From CAWGCE01 sp964480915 (GTDB lineage Bacteria; Planctomycetota; Planctomycetia; Pirellulales; Pirellulaceae), in assembly GCA_964480915.1 (NCBI GenBank), contig CAYZRS010000011.1:1-64000 (forward strand): a DNA stretch of 64,000 nt. Reading direction: 5' to 3'. How positions within the stretch are numbered: position 1 is the first letter of the stretch; every line of letters starts with the position of its first letter. Below the pieces are notes generated by a model, which was not told the origin of the DNA, made no database searches, and saw only the letters and a list, made by a program, of their open reading frames with translations. Below are positions 18,084 to 25,788 of the stretch, in pieces. The position numbers and the translations under genes were made by a program.

Positions 18084-20483
18084 ATGGTGTCGCGTTGGGG
18101 CGCTGGTTTTGTTTTACGTGGGCTGATCGCAACTCTGCTGATCTTACCCTGGATCGTCGCCGGTGTACTCGGTTCGACCCAAAGCTATGCCTGCTGGACG
18201 GTGGCCGCATTATTGGTTTGTGCGGTGGGGACGCTGTTGCACACGGCGGGCGATGAAAATGTCCAGGCGACCGGTTTAGGCCGCCCGACGGTTTATTCAA
18301 CTTGCCTGCTATGGCTCTTGTTTGCAGGGATTGCATTGGGGTGTTGTCAGCTGGTACCGATCCCAGCCTCCCTGGCACCTTGGTTGGCATCGGGCGCAAC
18401 AACTTGGCGCCAGCAGCAGTTGGGTGACCAAGGGCTGCACCAAGATGGCTTGCTGGAGACTTCGTCGCCCGAGTCGCTTGTGGCGAGTTGCCGATCGATC
18501 TACCCGCCTGCAACCAGAAAAAACTTGGCCCAGTTGATCTTGGCAACGGCCGTGTTTTGGTTGGCAGTTGGATTCGTTTCTGATAGCAACGTGCATTGGC
18601 TGTTGATTGGGGCCGCGGCGAATGGAGTCGCGATTGCGTTGGTGGGAATTGTGAGCAGGCTGAGCGGCATTGTTAGCCTGCCAAGTTTCATGGTTGCGAG
18701 TGGCGAACGGCCGTTTGGCCCATTTGTGAATCGCAACAATGCGGGCGGCTATATGTGCCTTTGTTTGGCCGCCGCGATCGGTTTGTTTCTATGGATTAGG
18801 AATTCTCGTTCCTCGGCAGGGGAGTCCGGCAAGATTTTCGATGATCGGCAATTTGCCGCCAAATTTGCTGCGATGGGTGCAGTCGTTTTCATCGCTGCCG
18901 GGATTTTGGCGACCGGTTCGCGCGGTGCCAGTTTGGCGTTAGTCAGCGCTGCCCTCTTAACCTTGGTTGTTTGGCAAGTAGCAGCTCGATCAGATGGCAC
19001 GCAGCGACGTTCGGTTCACACATTTTCACGCCTGGCGATGGTTTCGGTCGCAGTCGCTGGGACATGGTCGCTGCTGCATTGGTTGGGAGCTGCCGCTGAG
19101 ACGCGTCAGCGTTGGCTGCGGACGCTCGATTCCGAATTGGCTGACGGGCGTTCGTCGAATTGGTGGGAATCGTTGCAAACTTCGGGTGAATTTCTGTGGT
19201 TTGGCAGCGGCCTAATGACGTACCGCTTTACAGGCTTGCCGCACGTGGAGCGAGCCAGCGAGAGGTGGTATCGATTTGCGGAAAATCAGTTTATCCAAGC
19301 CCTGGTGGATGCAGGAGTTGTCGGTTGTGGCTTGATGGTGGCTGCTATTCTTGTCGTGGGATGGGCGACCTGGCACTTGTTCAAGAGACCCCAATCCCAA
19401 AGTCGAGGTCTAGGCGTTATGGCCGTTTTCTTGCTTGTCAGTCAGATTCTAAGTGGCTGTTTTGATTTTGGACTCTACATTCCTGCGAACACACTGCTCA
19501 TGGCTGCTCTATGTGGTGCGGTCGTGAAGCTGGCGGCGCCTTGCAGGCCGGCGATTCAGGATGCAGAGCAGAGCAAGACTTCCAAGTTTTCTCTTGTTGG
19601 GTCTCTGTTGTTGGTGCCGTTGTTGGCGGGTGGGCTTGAGTTTCAGCGAGAGGGACGTGTTCAGCGTTCGTTTTCCGTCATGGATTTGAATGACTTAGAC
19701 GAACAGCGTTCGAGTGAGATCTTGGATCAAAACATAGGGCTTGTTTCGCAGGCGCTTCGCTATCGCTGGGATGATGGCGAGGCCCATTTGGCGTTGGCTC
19801 AATTCTGTTTACAGCGTTATCGAGTTCAGTTGTTTGAAGAATACCGTCGCAGCCAATCGTGGTTGGACGAGGAGCGTTTATGGATGCAAAGCAGTTTCGC
19901 ATACCAGTTTCAAGTGCTCTCTGAGATGCAACCCGTCGTCCGACGCGACTATCAGGAGATTGCCAAATCGAATCCCCTCCTGACGAAAGCAGGAAAGCAC
20001 CTGCGCCTGGCCCGGTCGGCCTGTCCGTGGCTGATGCCGCCCCATTTATGGACAGCCTTGCTTGGTCAGCTGCGCGGCTCACAAACATCCGACGTTCAGG
20101 TTGCCGTCGAAAGAGCTCAACGGTTCGGGGGCGGCCAGGAGCACACGTGGTATTGGTCCGGGGTGCTTTTGCAGTTTTCTGGTGATACATCGGGAGCGAT
20201 ATCGGCATGGCAACGCTGTATTTTTCGCTCCAGAAGGTACGACGTCTGGATCAACCGCTGGCTGCGTGGGTTGCCGACTGCACGTTTGTGGGATGATTTA
20301 CTGGCGAATGATCCAGTCTTGGCAATTCGTTGGTCAGAAGTCCTGGCGCCAGAAGAAACGGTTCCGTTTTTTGAGCATATTGCCGATCGCGGGCTACCAA
20401 AAGAACAAATGACGGAACAACAGCGGACCGCATGGTCTCGGATATTCAGCAATCTAGGCCGTAAGTCACTGTTAGAACACTAA
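18084..20483 (+). CDS. O-antigen ligase/polymerase-like (WaaL/Wzy) membrane protein with TPR-like C-terminus
   Basis: 799 residues from ATG 18084, preceded by GGGAG five bases upstream; an upstream ATG at 18024 would overlap the divergent gene region and lacks such a site. Residues 1-490 have about twelve hydrophobic segments. FGPFVNRNNAGGYMCL and the periplasmic loop with RWYRFAENQFIQALVD are the typical Wzy_C/O-antigen ligase landmarks. After residue 530 there is a soluble helical region of repeated Trp/Leu-rich helices, TPR-like. It would polymerise or ligate lipid-linked glycan on the periplasmic face. Polymerase versus ligase cannot be decided by sequence. Confidence 0.82.
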   Translation: MVSRWGAGFVLRGLIATLLILPWIVAGVLGSTQSYACWTVAALLVCAVGTLLHTAGDENVQATGLGRPTVYSTCLLWLLFAGIALGCCQLVPIPASLAPWLASGATTWRQQQLGDQGLHQDGLLETSSPESLVASCRSIYPPATRKNLAQLILATAVFWLAVGFVSDSNVHWLLIGAAANGVAIALVGIVSRLSGIVSLPSFMVASGERPFGPFVNRNNAGGYMCLCLAAAIGLFLWIRNSRSSAGESGKIFDDRQFAAKFAAMGAVVFIAAGILATGSRGASLALVSAALLTLVVWQVAARSDGTQRRSVHTFSRLAMVSVAVAGTWSLLHWLGAAAETRQRWLRTLDSELADGRSSNWWESLQTSGEFLWFGSGLMTYRFTGLPHVERASERWYRFAENQFIQALVDAGVVGCGLMVAAILVVGWATWHLFKRPQSQSRGLGVMAVFLLVSQILSGCFDFGLYIPANTLLMAALCGAVVKLAAPCRPAIQDAEQSKTSKFSLVGSLLLVPLLAGGLEFQREGRVQRSFSVMDLNDLDEQRSSEILDQNIGLVSQALRYRWDDGEAHLALAQFCLQRYRVQLFEEYRRSQSWLDEERLWMQSSFAYQFQVLSEMQPVVRRDYQEIAKSNPLLTKAGKHLRLARSACPWLMPPHLWTALLGQLRGSQTSDVQVAVERAQRFGGGQEHTWYWSGVLLQFSGDTSGAISAWQRCIFRSRRYDVWINRWLRGLPTARLWDDLLANDPVLAIRWSEVLAPEETVPFFEHIADRGLPKEQMTEQQRTAWSRIFSNLGRKSLLEH

Positions 20484-20885
20484 AAGGCTGTGTCAAAAAG
20501 ACTGTCGGTATGAGTCTTCGATCTTTCGCCTCTGCGAACTGTGTTTAGTGGCTTGAGGGTGAAAATGTCTTGAAAATAGGAGGTTTTCTGATGATGGTGA
20601 GTAAGCAGCCTTGAGATTGTGGTGAGGCTAGATTGACCTGCTGAGGAAATGAGATGTCGGGCCGATATGTTATTTTTGGTAAAGTCAAAATGAGGACTTG
20701 CGATGGATGCAGCGATGGTTAAAATCGGCGCTAAGCAGGGTCACTATTTGGGCCTGTGCAGGCAGGAGCCGGGATTGTTCCAGGGACGATGGGTCGAATT
20801 TGGATTGGAGTCGCTAGTTAGTTGAGCTGAGAAGACAAGTTTTCTTCTAAACGCCAAGTGCGTTTTCAGATTGCAGGGACTCGCA
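20484..20885. other. Intergenic stretch without a recognisable gene
   Basis: About 400 bases between the ligase-like gene and a tiny open frame. All frames are broken or show no family features. A short inverted repeat AAACGC/GCGTTT lies near 20849-20866. Nothing else could be supported. Confidence 0.5.
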
Positions 20886-20948
20886 ATGTCCTTTCGCATT
20901 CTCGCTCTGCTGGTCAGCGCTGCTCTCTTTGCGGCCCCTTTTGAATGA
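20886..20948 (+). CDS. Possible 20-residue signal-peptide-like micro-ORF
   Basis: ATG at 20886 follows AGGGA at six bases, and reads MSFRILALLVSAALFAAPFE before TGA. This has a basic residue, a hydrophobic core and an Ala-rich end like an export signal. It lies 95 bases upstream of the PEP-CTERM gene. It may be the remnant of a decapitated exported protein, a genuine tiny peptide, or chance. Confidence 0.3.
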   Translation: MSFRILALLVSAALFAAPFE

Positions 20949-21043
20949 CCTTATGTTCACGTGTTTTGCCTTTTTTTACCTTTGGTAGGCGTGATTCCAA
21001 CCTCGCTGAGTATTTGACTCTTTTTCGCTCTGGAGTGTGACTA

Positions 21044-21925
21044 ATGACTCGACAATCCAACTCGTTCTTATGCCTCGTTGCGCTGCTTCTCAGCGCCTTC
21101 TGTTCATCGCAAGTGGACGCCACTTGTACTCCCACGGTGACGGTCACCCCGGTCTATGGGCCAAACTTCTTCACGAGTCCCAACTTTGATGACTTTCGAG
21201 AGAATTTTATGAATCACTTGGCGTTTGGGACGCCAGGCCCAGATTACAACGTCGACCCAACCGGTTTCCTTCCAGTTGGTGCGACCGTAGATCCCAGCGA
21301 AGTGATTGTCAGCACTTTCAATTCGTGGCGAGGCGCAGGCGACCCGACTCCCGGTTGGGATGATCCAGCCGGTGTGTTTTCAGGCGAATTTGGGAATCAG
21401 GTGTATTTCGGCCTGTCGGTCGAAAGTCCTGCCGGCTGCAACGCCGAGATTGACCTGCGAGGGATCAGCGGTTCGCTCGTGTGGGAAGACAGCACCGGAA
21501 ATCCATCGGCGAGCTTACTGACTCAGCCTCCAGGCCAGTCTTTCAACTGGAATTTGACCGGTGAAGATTACGACGAATTTCGTTGGGGCGTGACAGGCGG
21601 TACTGTTTACAACGACACGAATCCAGCACCAGGTTCCATGGCGGTGGAAAACGTCTACTACATCGGTGGGATCACAGGACTAACCGCGTTCGATGTGGAC
21701 ACACTCGACAATCAAGCAAATCTGAATAAAACTCTGGCGAAAATCAATGACGATTTCAACGCCGGCGACATTTTCCAAATCGATGTTAACTACAGTGTTC
21801 TTACCACTTTGGGGAAGGTCACGGGGGCGACGACAACGCTCTTGATTCCAGAACCGACGGGTCTATTCTTAGGTCTGGTGGCTGTCGGGATTTTGAGTGG
21901 TAGTCGTCGGAAACGGTTGTTATAA
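21044..21925 (+). CDS. PEP-CTERM protein, unassigned ectodomain
   Basis: 293 residues. N-terminal signal peptide (FLCLVALLLSAFCSSQVDA) and C-terminal sorting tail: LIPEPTGLFLGLVAVGIL followed by SGSRRKR, i.e. the PEP motif, one membrane helix and basic residues recognised by exosortase. The ectodomain of about 230 residues is acidic and rich in Gly, Asn, Asp and Thr, probably a beta sandwich; I do not recognise its family. GGAG lies eight bases before the ATG. No exosortase gene is in this window. Found between polysaccharide polymerase-like and export genes, consistent with the known link of PEP-CTERM proteins and exopolysaccharide. Confidence 0.82.
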   Translation: MTRQSNSFLCLVALLLSAFCSSQVDATCTPTVTVTPVYGPNFFTSPNFDDFRENFMNHLAFGTPGPDYNVDPTGFLPVGATVDPSEVIVSTFNSWRGAGDPTPGWDDPAGVFSGEFGNQVYFGLSVESPAGCNAEIDLRGISGSLVWEDSTGNPSASLLTQPPGQSFNWNLTGEDYDEFRWGVTGGTVYNDTNPAPGSMAVENVYYIGGITGLTAFDVDTLDNQANLNKTLAKINDDFNAGDIFQIDVNYSVLTTLGKVTGATTTLLIPEPTGLFLGLVAVGILSGSRRKRLL

Positions 21926-21969
21926 TCTCCGACACAGGCGAGTTGGACAACTTACTAAGGAAGAGTGAT

Positions 21970-22266
21970 ATGAGTAGTCGGATGCGAACGGCGTTAGCGC
22001 TTGTTTCGGCACTGTTGGTTTCAGGCGTAGCAGCTGCTGTGCTCGTGGGACCAGTGGATTCGAGTGGTAGCTTGGATTCTGTCGATGCCAGTACCTCGGC
22101 TGCTGACAACGATATCGCCGTCAGCGTTGATCCAGTATCAGTGCTGGCAGCAGGAGCATCCATTGGTGCACCTCAACCGCCAGCGCTTGGTCCAGTCATT
22201 AGGCCTCCAGGGAAAACCAAAGGCCCTCTTGATCAGAGTACTATTTTCCCCATCACGGGTAGTTAG
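21970..22266 (+). CDS. Small exported protein of unknown function
   Basis: 98 residues from ATG 21970, preceded by AAGGAAGAG; the open frame reaches back to 21943 without a better start. The N-terminus SSRMRTALALVSALLVSGVA is a signal peptide or membrane anchor. The rest is low-complexity, rich in Ala, Ser, Asp and then Pro (PQPPALGPVIRPPG), with no cysteine. It follows the PEP-CTERM gene by 44 bases and is closed by a strong terminator at 22288, so the two probably form a small transcription unit. Confidence 0.6.
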   Translation: MSSRMRTALALVSALLVSGVAAAVLVGPVDSSGSLDSVDASTSAADNDIAVSVDPVSVLAAGASIGAPQPPALGPVIRPPGKTKGPLDQSTIFPITGS

Positions 22267-22287
22267 CGTTCGATCGAATCACGTGAG

Positions 22288-22317
22288 AACCCTGGCGTAA
22301 CTGCCAGGGTTTTTTTG
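22288..22317 (+). terminator. Rho-independent terminator
   Basis: A perfect 9-bp stem AACCCTGGC / GCCAGGGTT with a six-base loop GTAACT is followed directly by a T-run of seven. It ends the PEP-CTERM and small-exported-protein unit. The T-run continues into GTGCGC, the same flank as the terminator at 45459. Confidence 0.9.
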
Positions 22318-22464
22318 TGCGCTTGTGGATCAACCTTGACGGTCGCCGTTGCCATGGACTCTTCGGTTCAAAATAAGTACCGTCCTGGCACTTTGGTGGC
22401 GAGCTCAATCGGCGCCGGAGTCGTTGGCATCATGACCGATTGATTCGAGATCCCAGAACAACGG

Positions 22465-24108
22465 ATGAGCAGTATCCGAACGTATCACCGCTTCCTCTCG
22501 GGGATAATGCGCACTGCGAGGTCGAACCGATTCGGGCTTTGCTGCGCCTATGGGTGCTTGCTGGCGGTGCTCTGTGCTACACAATCTGGCTGTACCGTGT
22601 GGCAATTGGCTCGTCGTACCGTTTGTTACGAGCCTGAGTGCTACGATCTTCTTCCAGAAGAAAAGCGCGAGTGTGAAATCTACCATGGTTGGGCGGAGGC
22701 AGCCTGGTCTGCGACGATCGGTACTCAGTCTGTTCCGGCGGAATTCTACGAAGGGTTCGTGAGTGGCTTTGTCGATCATGTCTTTTCAGGGGGCGACGGC
22801 AGTCCGCCTCCGGTTCCGCCCAGACGTTTTTGGAAGGTCGAGTACCGGTCCGATGCAAATCAATACGAACAATGGCTACACGGTTTCTCGCAGGGAGCGC
22901 AGGCGGCCATCGAGGGTCAGTATCGCGATCGAATTACTATGCCGGTCAGTCGTGAGGTCGCGACCGCCAGAGCGGGGCTTGAAGCGATGCGCAGGGATGG
23001 CGCCCGATGCCGCGGCCCTGCAGCGGCGAATTCTTCAGGAGCCGCCGTCGAGGGGCTGTTGTTCGATCAGCCGATGCGTCCGCGTGGCCATGATGGCGCG
23101 GCAACCCGACCTGAGGAAACGGTACCGCCACAGAGAAGTTACGAATCGGAGTTATCGGCACCGGACTATTCGATGGAACCTGCGCTGGAAAACTTTGAAC
23201 CAGCGGCGTCGCGAAACTTGCGTTCGGGTAGTGGCGGGACCGAGTTTGAGCAGCAGACCCCGCTGATCGAAGATGCTTCACCGACCATGACCGAACCGGA
23301 GTTGGACTTTGATTTGGGCTCGGACCTATCCCAACGATCCGATTCGAGTCGACCTCAGCGTTCGGAAGTGACGAAGTTTGGGACGAGTGACCGCGAGCCG
23401 TTGCTCGCACCATCTGGCGTTCCTGCCTCTTTGCCCAACTCTGTATCTAAGCGGAAAGCTCGTTCCAGCAGTTACGGGGACATCGTAAGAGCTTCGATGA
23501 ACGAAACATCGAAACCACTGCGGCCGGTGAAAAGAGCGACGATGCACGAACAAGCCACGGAGACCAGAAAAACCAACGAACGTGAATGGATAGAAGATGC
23601 AGATCCGTTTGGTGATCGTGGAGTTCAACATGCAACCTTCTTAGCGGAGCCAACAAACAGCAAGCGATCGAACACCATGACCTACGATCAGCAGTCGCCC
23701 GATTCTTGGGAACTTGCCGACCAAGCAACGGTGGCAGACAAAGTGCTACGTAAAGCGGCAACCCATGGCGAATCGCACTTGTCTTCTACCGCCGCTTCGT
23801 CAGAACCGAACGATCTTCATCCATCGAAAGCTCATCCCGTTTACGACTCGCCACCAGGTTTTGAGCCAGCAGGACTCAGCCGTTTCTTTGCTTCTGGAGC
23901 CGACGTCGAGTTTTGCGATGAGCCACTGCCGACCGAACACATCGAGGCAGCGCCGATTCTCCCGCCACCGCTGCAAGCGACGGAAGAGCCGATCAAGGGT
24001 GTGCCGTCCGATGACCTGGAATGGGCGGATGATGTACGGATTCTTAATCATGTCGAGCAAGCTGGAATGATCGAATTCGATACCGGTCACGAATCTGGCC
24101 GCAATTGA
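22465..24108 (+). CDS. Lipoprotein of unknown function upstream of wza-like gene
   Basis: 547 residues. A signal peptide ends in the lipobox ATQSGC (Cys about 43), so export and lipid attachment are likely; ATG 22507 is an alternative start. Residues 44-170 form a folded domain with a paired pattern: YHGWAEAAWSATIG, EFYEGFVSGFVDHVFSGG, VPPRRFWKVEYR, QWLHGFSQGAQAA. The remaining 370 residues are charged, Pro/Ser/Glu-rich and probably disordered. It directly precedes the Wza-like export gene. I do not recognise the family; context suggests an accessory of polysaccharide export or the outer membrane. Confidence 0.7.
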   Translation: MSSIRTYHRFLSGIMRTARSNRFGLCCAYGCLLAVLCATQSGCTVWQLARRTVCYEPECYDLLPEEKRECEIYHGWAEAAWSATIGTQSVPAEFYEGFVSGFVDHVFSGGDGSPPPVPPRRFWKVEYRSDANQYEQWLHGFSQGAQAAIEGQYRDRITMPVSREVATARAGLEAMRRDGARCRGPAAANSSGAAVEGLLFDQPMRPRGHDGAATRPEETVPPQRSYESELSAPDYSMEPALENFEPAASRNLRSGSGGTEFEQQTPLIEDASPTMTEPELDFDLGSDLSQRSDSSRPQRSEVTKFGTSDREPLLAPSGVPASLPNSVSKRKARSSSYGDIVRASMNETSKPLRPVKRATMHEQATETRKTNEREWIEDADPFGDRGVQHATFLAEPTNSKRSNTMTYDQQSPDSWELADQATVADKVLRKAATHGESHLSSTAASSEPNDLHPSKAHPVYDSPPGFEPAGLSRFFASGADVEFCDEPLPTEHIEAAPILPPPLQATEEPIKGVPSDDLEWADDVRILNHVEQAGMIEFDTGHESGRN

Positions 24109-24143
24109 ACCGTCGGTGCGCGAATACAACCGAGACAGATCAC

Positions 24144-25562
24144 ATGAATTTGCCAAGCAAGAAAAGAGCTGAATGTTGCAATCGCAACGTGCTCGCCGTG
24201 CGGCAAGCGCCTATGCTGGACGCGGCTTACCGACTGCTTGCGCTGTTTACAATCCTCTCATGTGGCTGCGCTGCCTTAACCAATCCCGTAGCCAACGGTA
24301 TCCCTGTCCGGCTCGTTCCGGATGAACTTTTGGCTGATCCAAAAGTAGCGATGAAGCCAATCCCGCTGACGTGGTTGCGGACGGCTACGGAAGATACTTA
24401 TCGACTTGCGCCGGGCGATGTGTTGGGTGTGTTCATTGATGGAGTGCTCGGTGAGCCGGAACAATTGCCGCCAGTTTACTATTCCGATCTGTCAGACCAG
24501 CCACCGTCCATTGGATTTCCGATTCCGGTGCGCGAAAACGGCACGGTACCGCTACCTTTGATCGACCCAGTCAAAGTTGAAGGTCTCACGATGGCCGAAG
24601 CGGAGAAAGCGATCTTGCGCGCATACACGGTTGATAAAGAAATCATCCGCTCCGACGAATCAAGGACGCTTGTGACTTTGATCAGTCCACGGAAAGCGAA
24701 GATTTTGGTCATCCGTGAAGACTCGCCCAATCAAAGGATCGACAATTCGAACAATTTGCTTCTGAATCGTGCTGCACCGATTCAGGGCAGTCGTGGCCAG
24801 GGGACGGGACAAGTTCTCGAATTGCCAGCCACCGAAGCCGACTTGCTGAGCGTGTTGGCTCGGTCCGGTGGACTACCTGGGCCGAACGCCGCGAATGAAA
24901 TCATCATCCAACGAGGCTATAACCGGGGTGGCGCCAGTTCCAGTTGGCCCATGGATGGACAGGGCAATTATTGTGCGCCCGATTCAGCTTGGTGCCGGGC
25001 GGAGGGCGTCGATGAAAAAGGGCGACCGCGCCAAGTCCGGATTCCGCTTCGTTGGCGGTGTGAAGATGAGCCTCCCATTTGCCCGGAAGACGTGCGGCTG
25101 GAATCGGGCGACATTGTGTTCGTGCCTGCCGATGATAGCCAAGTTTATTATACCGGTGGATTGCTTCCGTCACGTGAAGTCGGTTTGCCTCGGGATGTCG
25201 ATCTGGGTGTGGTGGAGGCATTATTGCGCGTCGGTGGCCCGTTGGTTAACGGCGGTATCAATGCCAACAATCTTTCTGGAGGTATCGTCGGATCTGGGAT
25301 TGGTGCGCCTTCCCCCAGCTTGCTGACCGTATTGCGTCGCACGCCGGACGGAGGTCAAGCAGTGATCCGTGTTGATCTGAATCGCGCACTACGCGACCCA
25401 CGGGAGAACATGTTGGTGAAGGCCGGCGATGTCTTGATTCTCCAAGAGACCGAAGACGAATCGATTACTAGATATCTGACAACTGCGTTCGATTTCAACA
25501 TCCTCTTCGACGTCCTTCGTTCTGGATCAGCAACGATTACTGGGTCAGGTTCGCTGCCTTAG
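24144..25562 (+). CDS. Polysaccharide export lipoprotein (Wza-like, SLBB domains)
   Basis: 472 residues from ATG 24144; the frame is open to a TTG at 24105, and a shorter ATG at 24213 also fits. Lipobox LSCGCAAL. The Poly_export domain begins at YRLAPGDVLGVFIDGVLG, and contains PVRENGTVPLPLIDPVKVEGLTM; SLBB-type beta-grasp segments follow (DLLSVLARSGGLPG; VEALLRVGGPL) and the end has VKAGDVLILQET. The family forms the outer-membrane secretion channel that works with Wzc-type proteins, here encoded at 13782-16091. The stop lies upstream of a separate large gene. Confidence 0.88.
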   Translation: MNLPSKKRAECCNRNVLAVRQAPMLDAAYRLLALFTILSCGCAALTNPVANGIPVRLVPDELLADPKVAMKPIPLTWLRTATEDTYRLAPGDVLGVFIDGVLGEPEQLPPVYYSDLSDQPPSIGFPIPVRENGTVPLPLIDPVKVEGLTMAEAEKAILRAYTVDKEIIRSDESRTLVTLISPRKAKILVIREDSPNQRIDNSNNLLLNRAAPIQGSRGQGTGQVLELPATEADLLSVLARSGGLPGPNAANEIIIQRGYNRGGASSSWPMDGQGNYCAPDSAWCRAEGVDEKGRPRQVRIPLRWRCEDEPPICPEDVRLESGDIVFVPADDSQVYYTGGLLPSREVGLPRDVDLGVVEALLRVGGPLVNGGINANNLSGGIVGSGIGAPSPSLLTVLRRTPDGGQAVIRVDLNRALRDPRENMLVKAGDVLILQETEDESITRYLTTAFDFNILFDVLRSGSATITGSGSLP

Positions 25563-25726
25563 GATTGGTGTTGTCGTGTTGTGCGTTAGCTCTCCAGTCT
25601 TCAAAAAGACGGCGCCGTGGGTAACGGTTTTGGGCATGGCAACCGTCCTGGTCTTTTGCCTCCACGAGTTCGGTGGACGCATCCTTCGGCGGTTCTTCCG
25701 TCCCTCTTGCCGAGGCGGTTGCGAAT

Positions 25727-25755
25727 TTGCGTGAAACTCTCGGTTAGACGATAAT
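25727..25755 (+). promoter_or_regulatory. Candidate sigma70-type promoter for the CotH protein
   Basis: TTGCGT (25727-25732) and GATAAT (25750-25755) are separated by 17 bases, 34 bases upstream of the TTG start. The -10 matches well and the -35 weakly. Confidence 0.3.
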
Positions 25756-25788
25756 GCTGGGTGAACAGAAACTAAGCGGAGCGGCACC

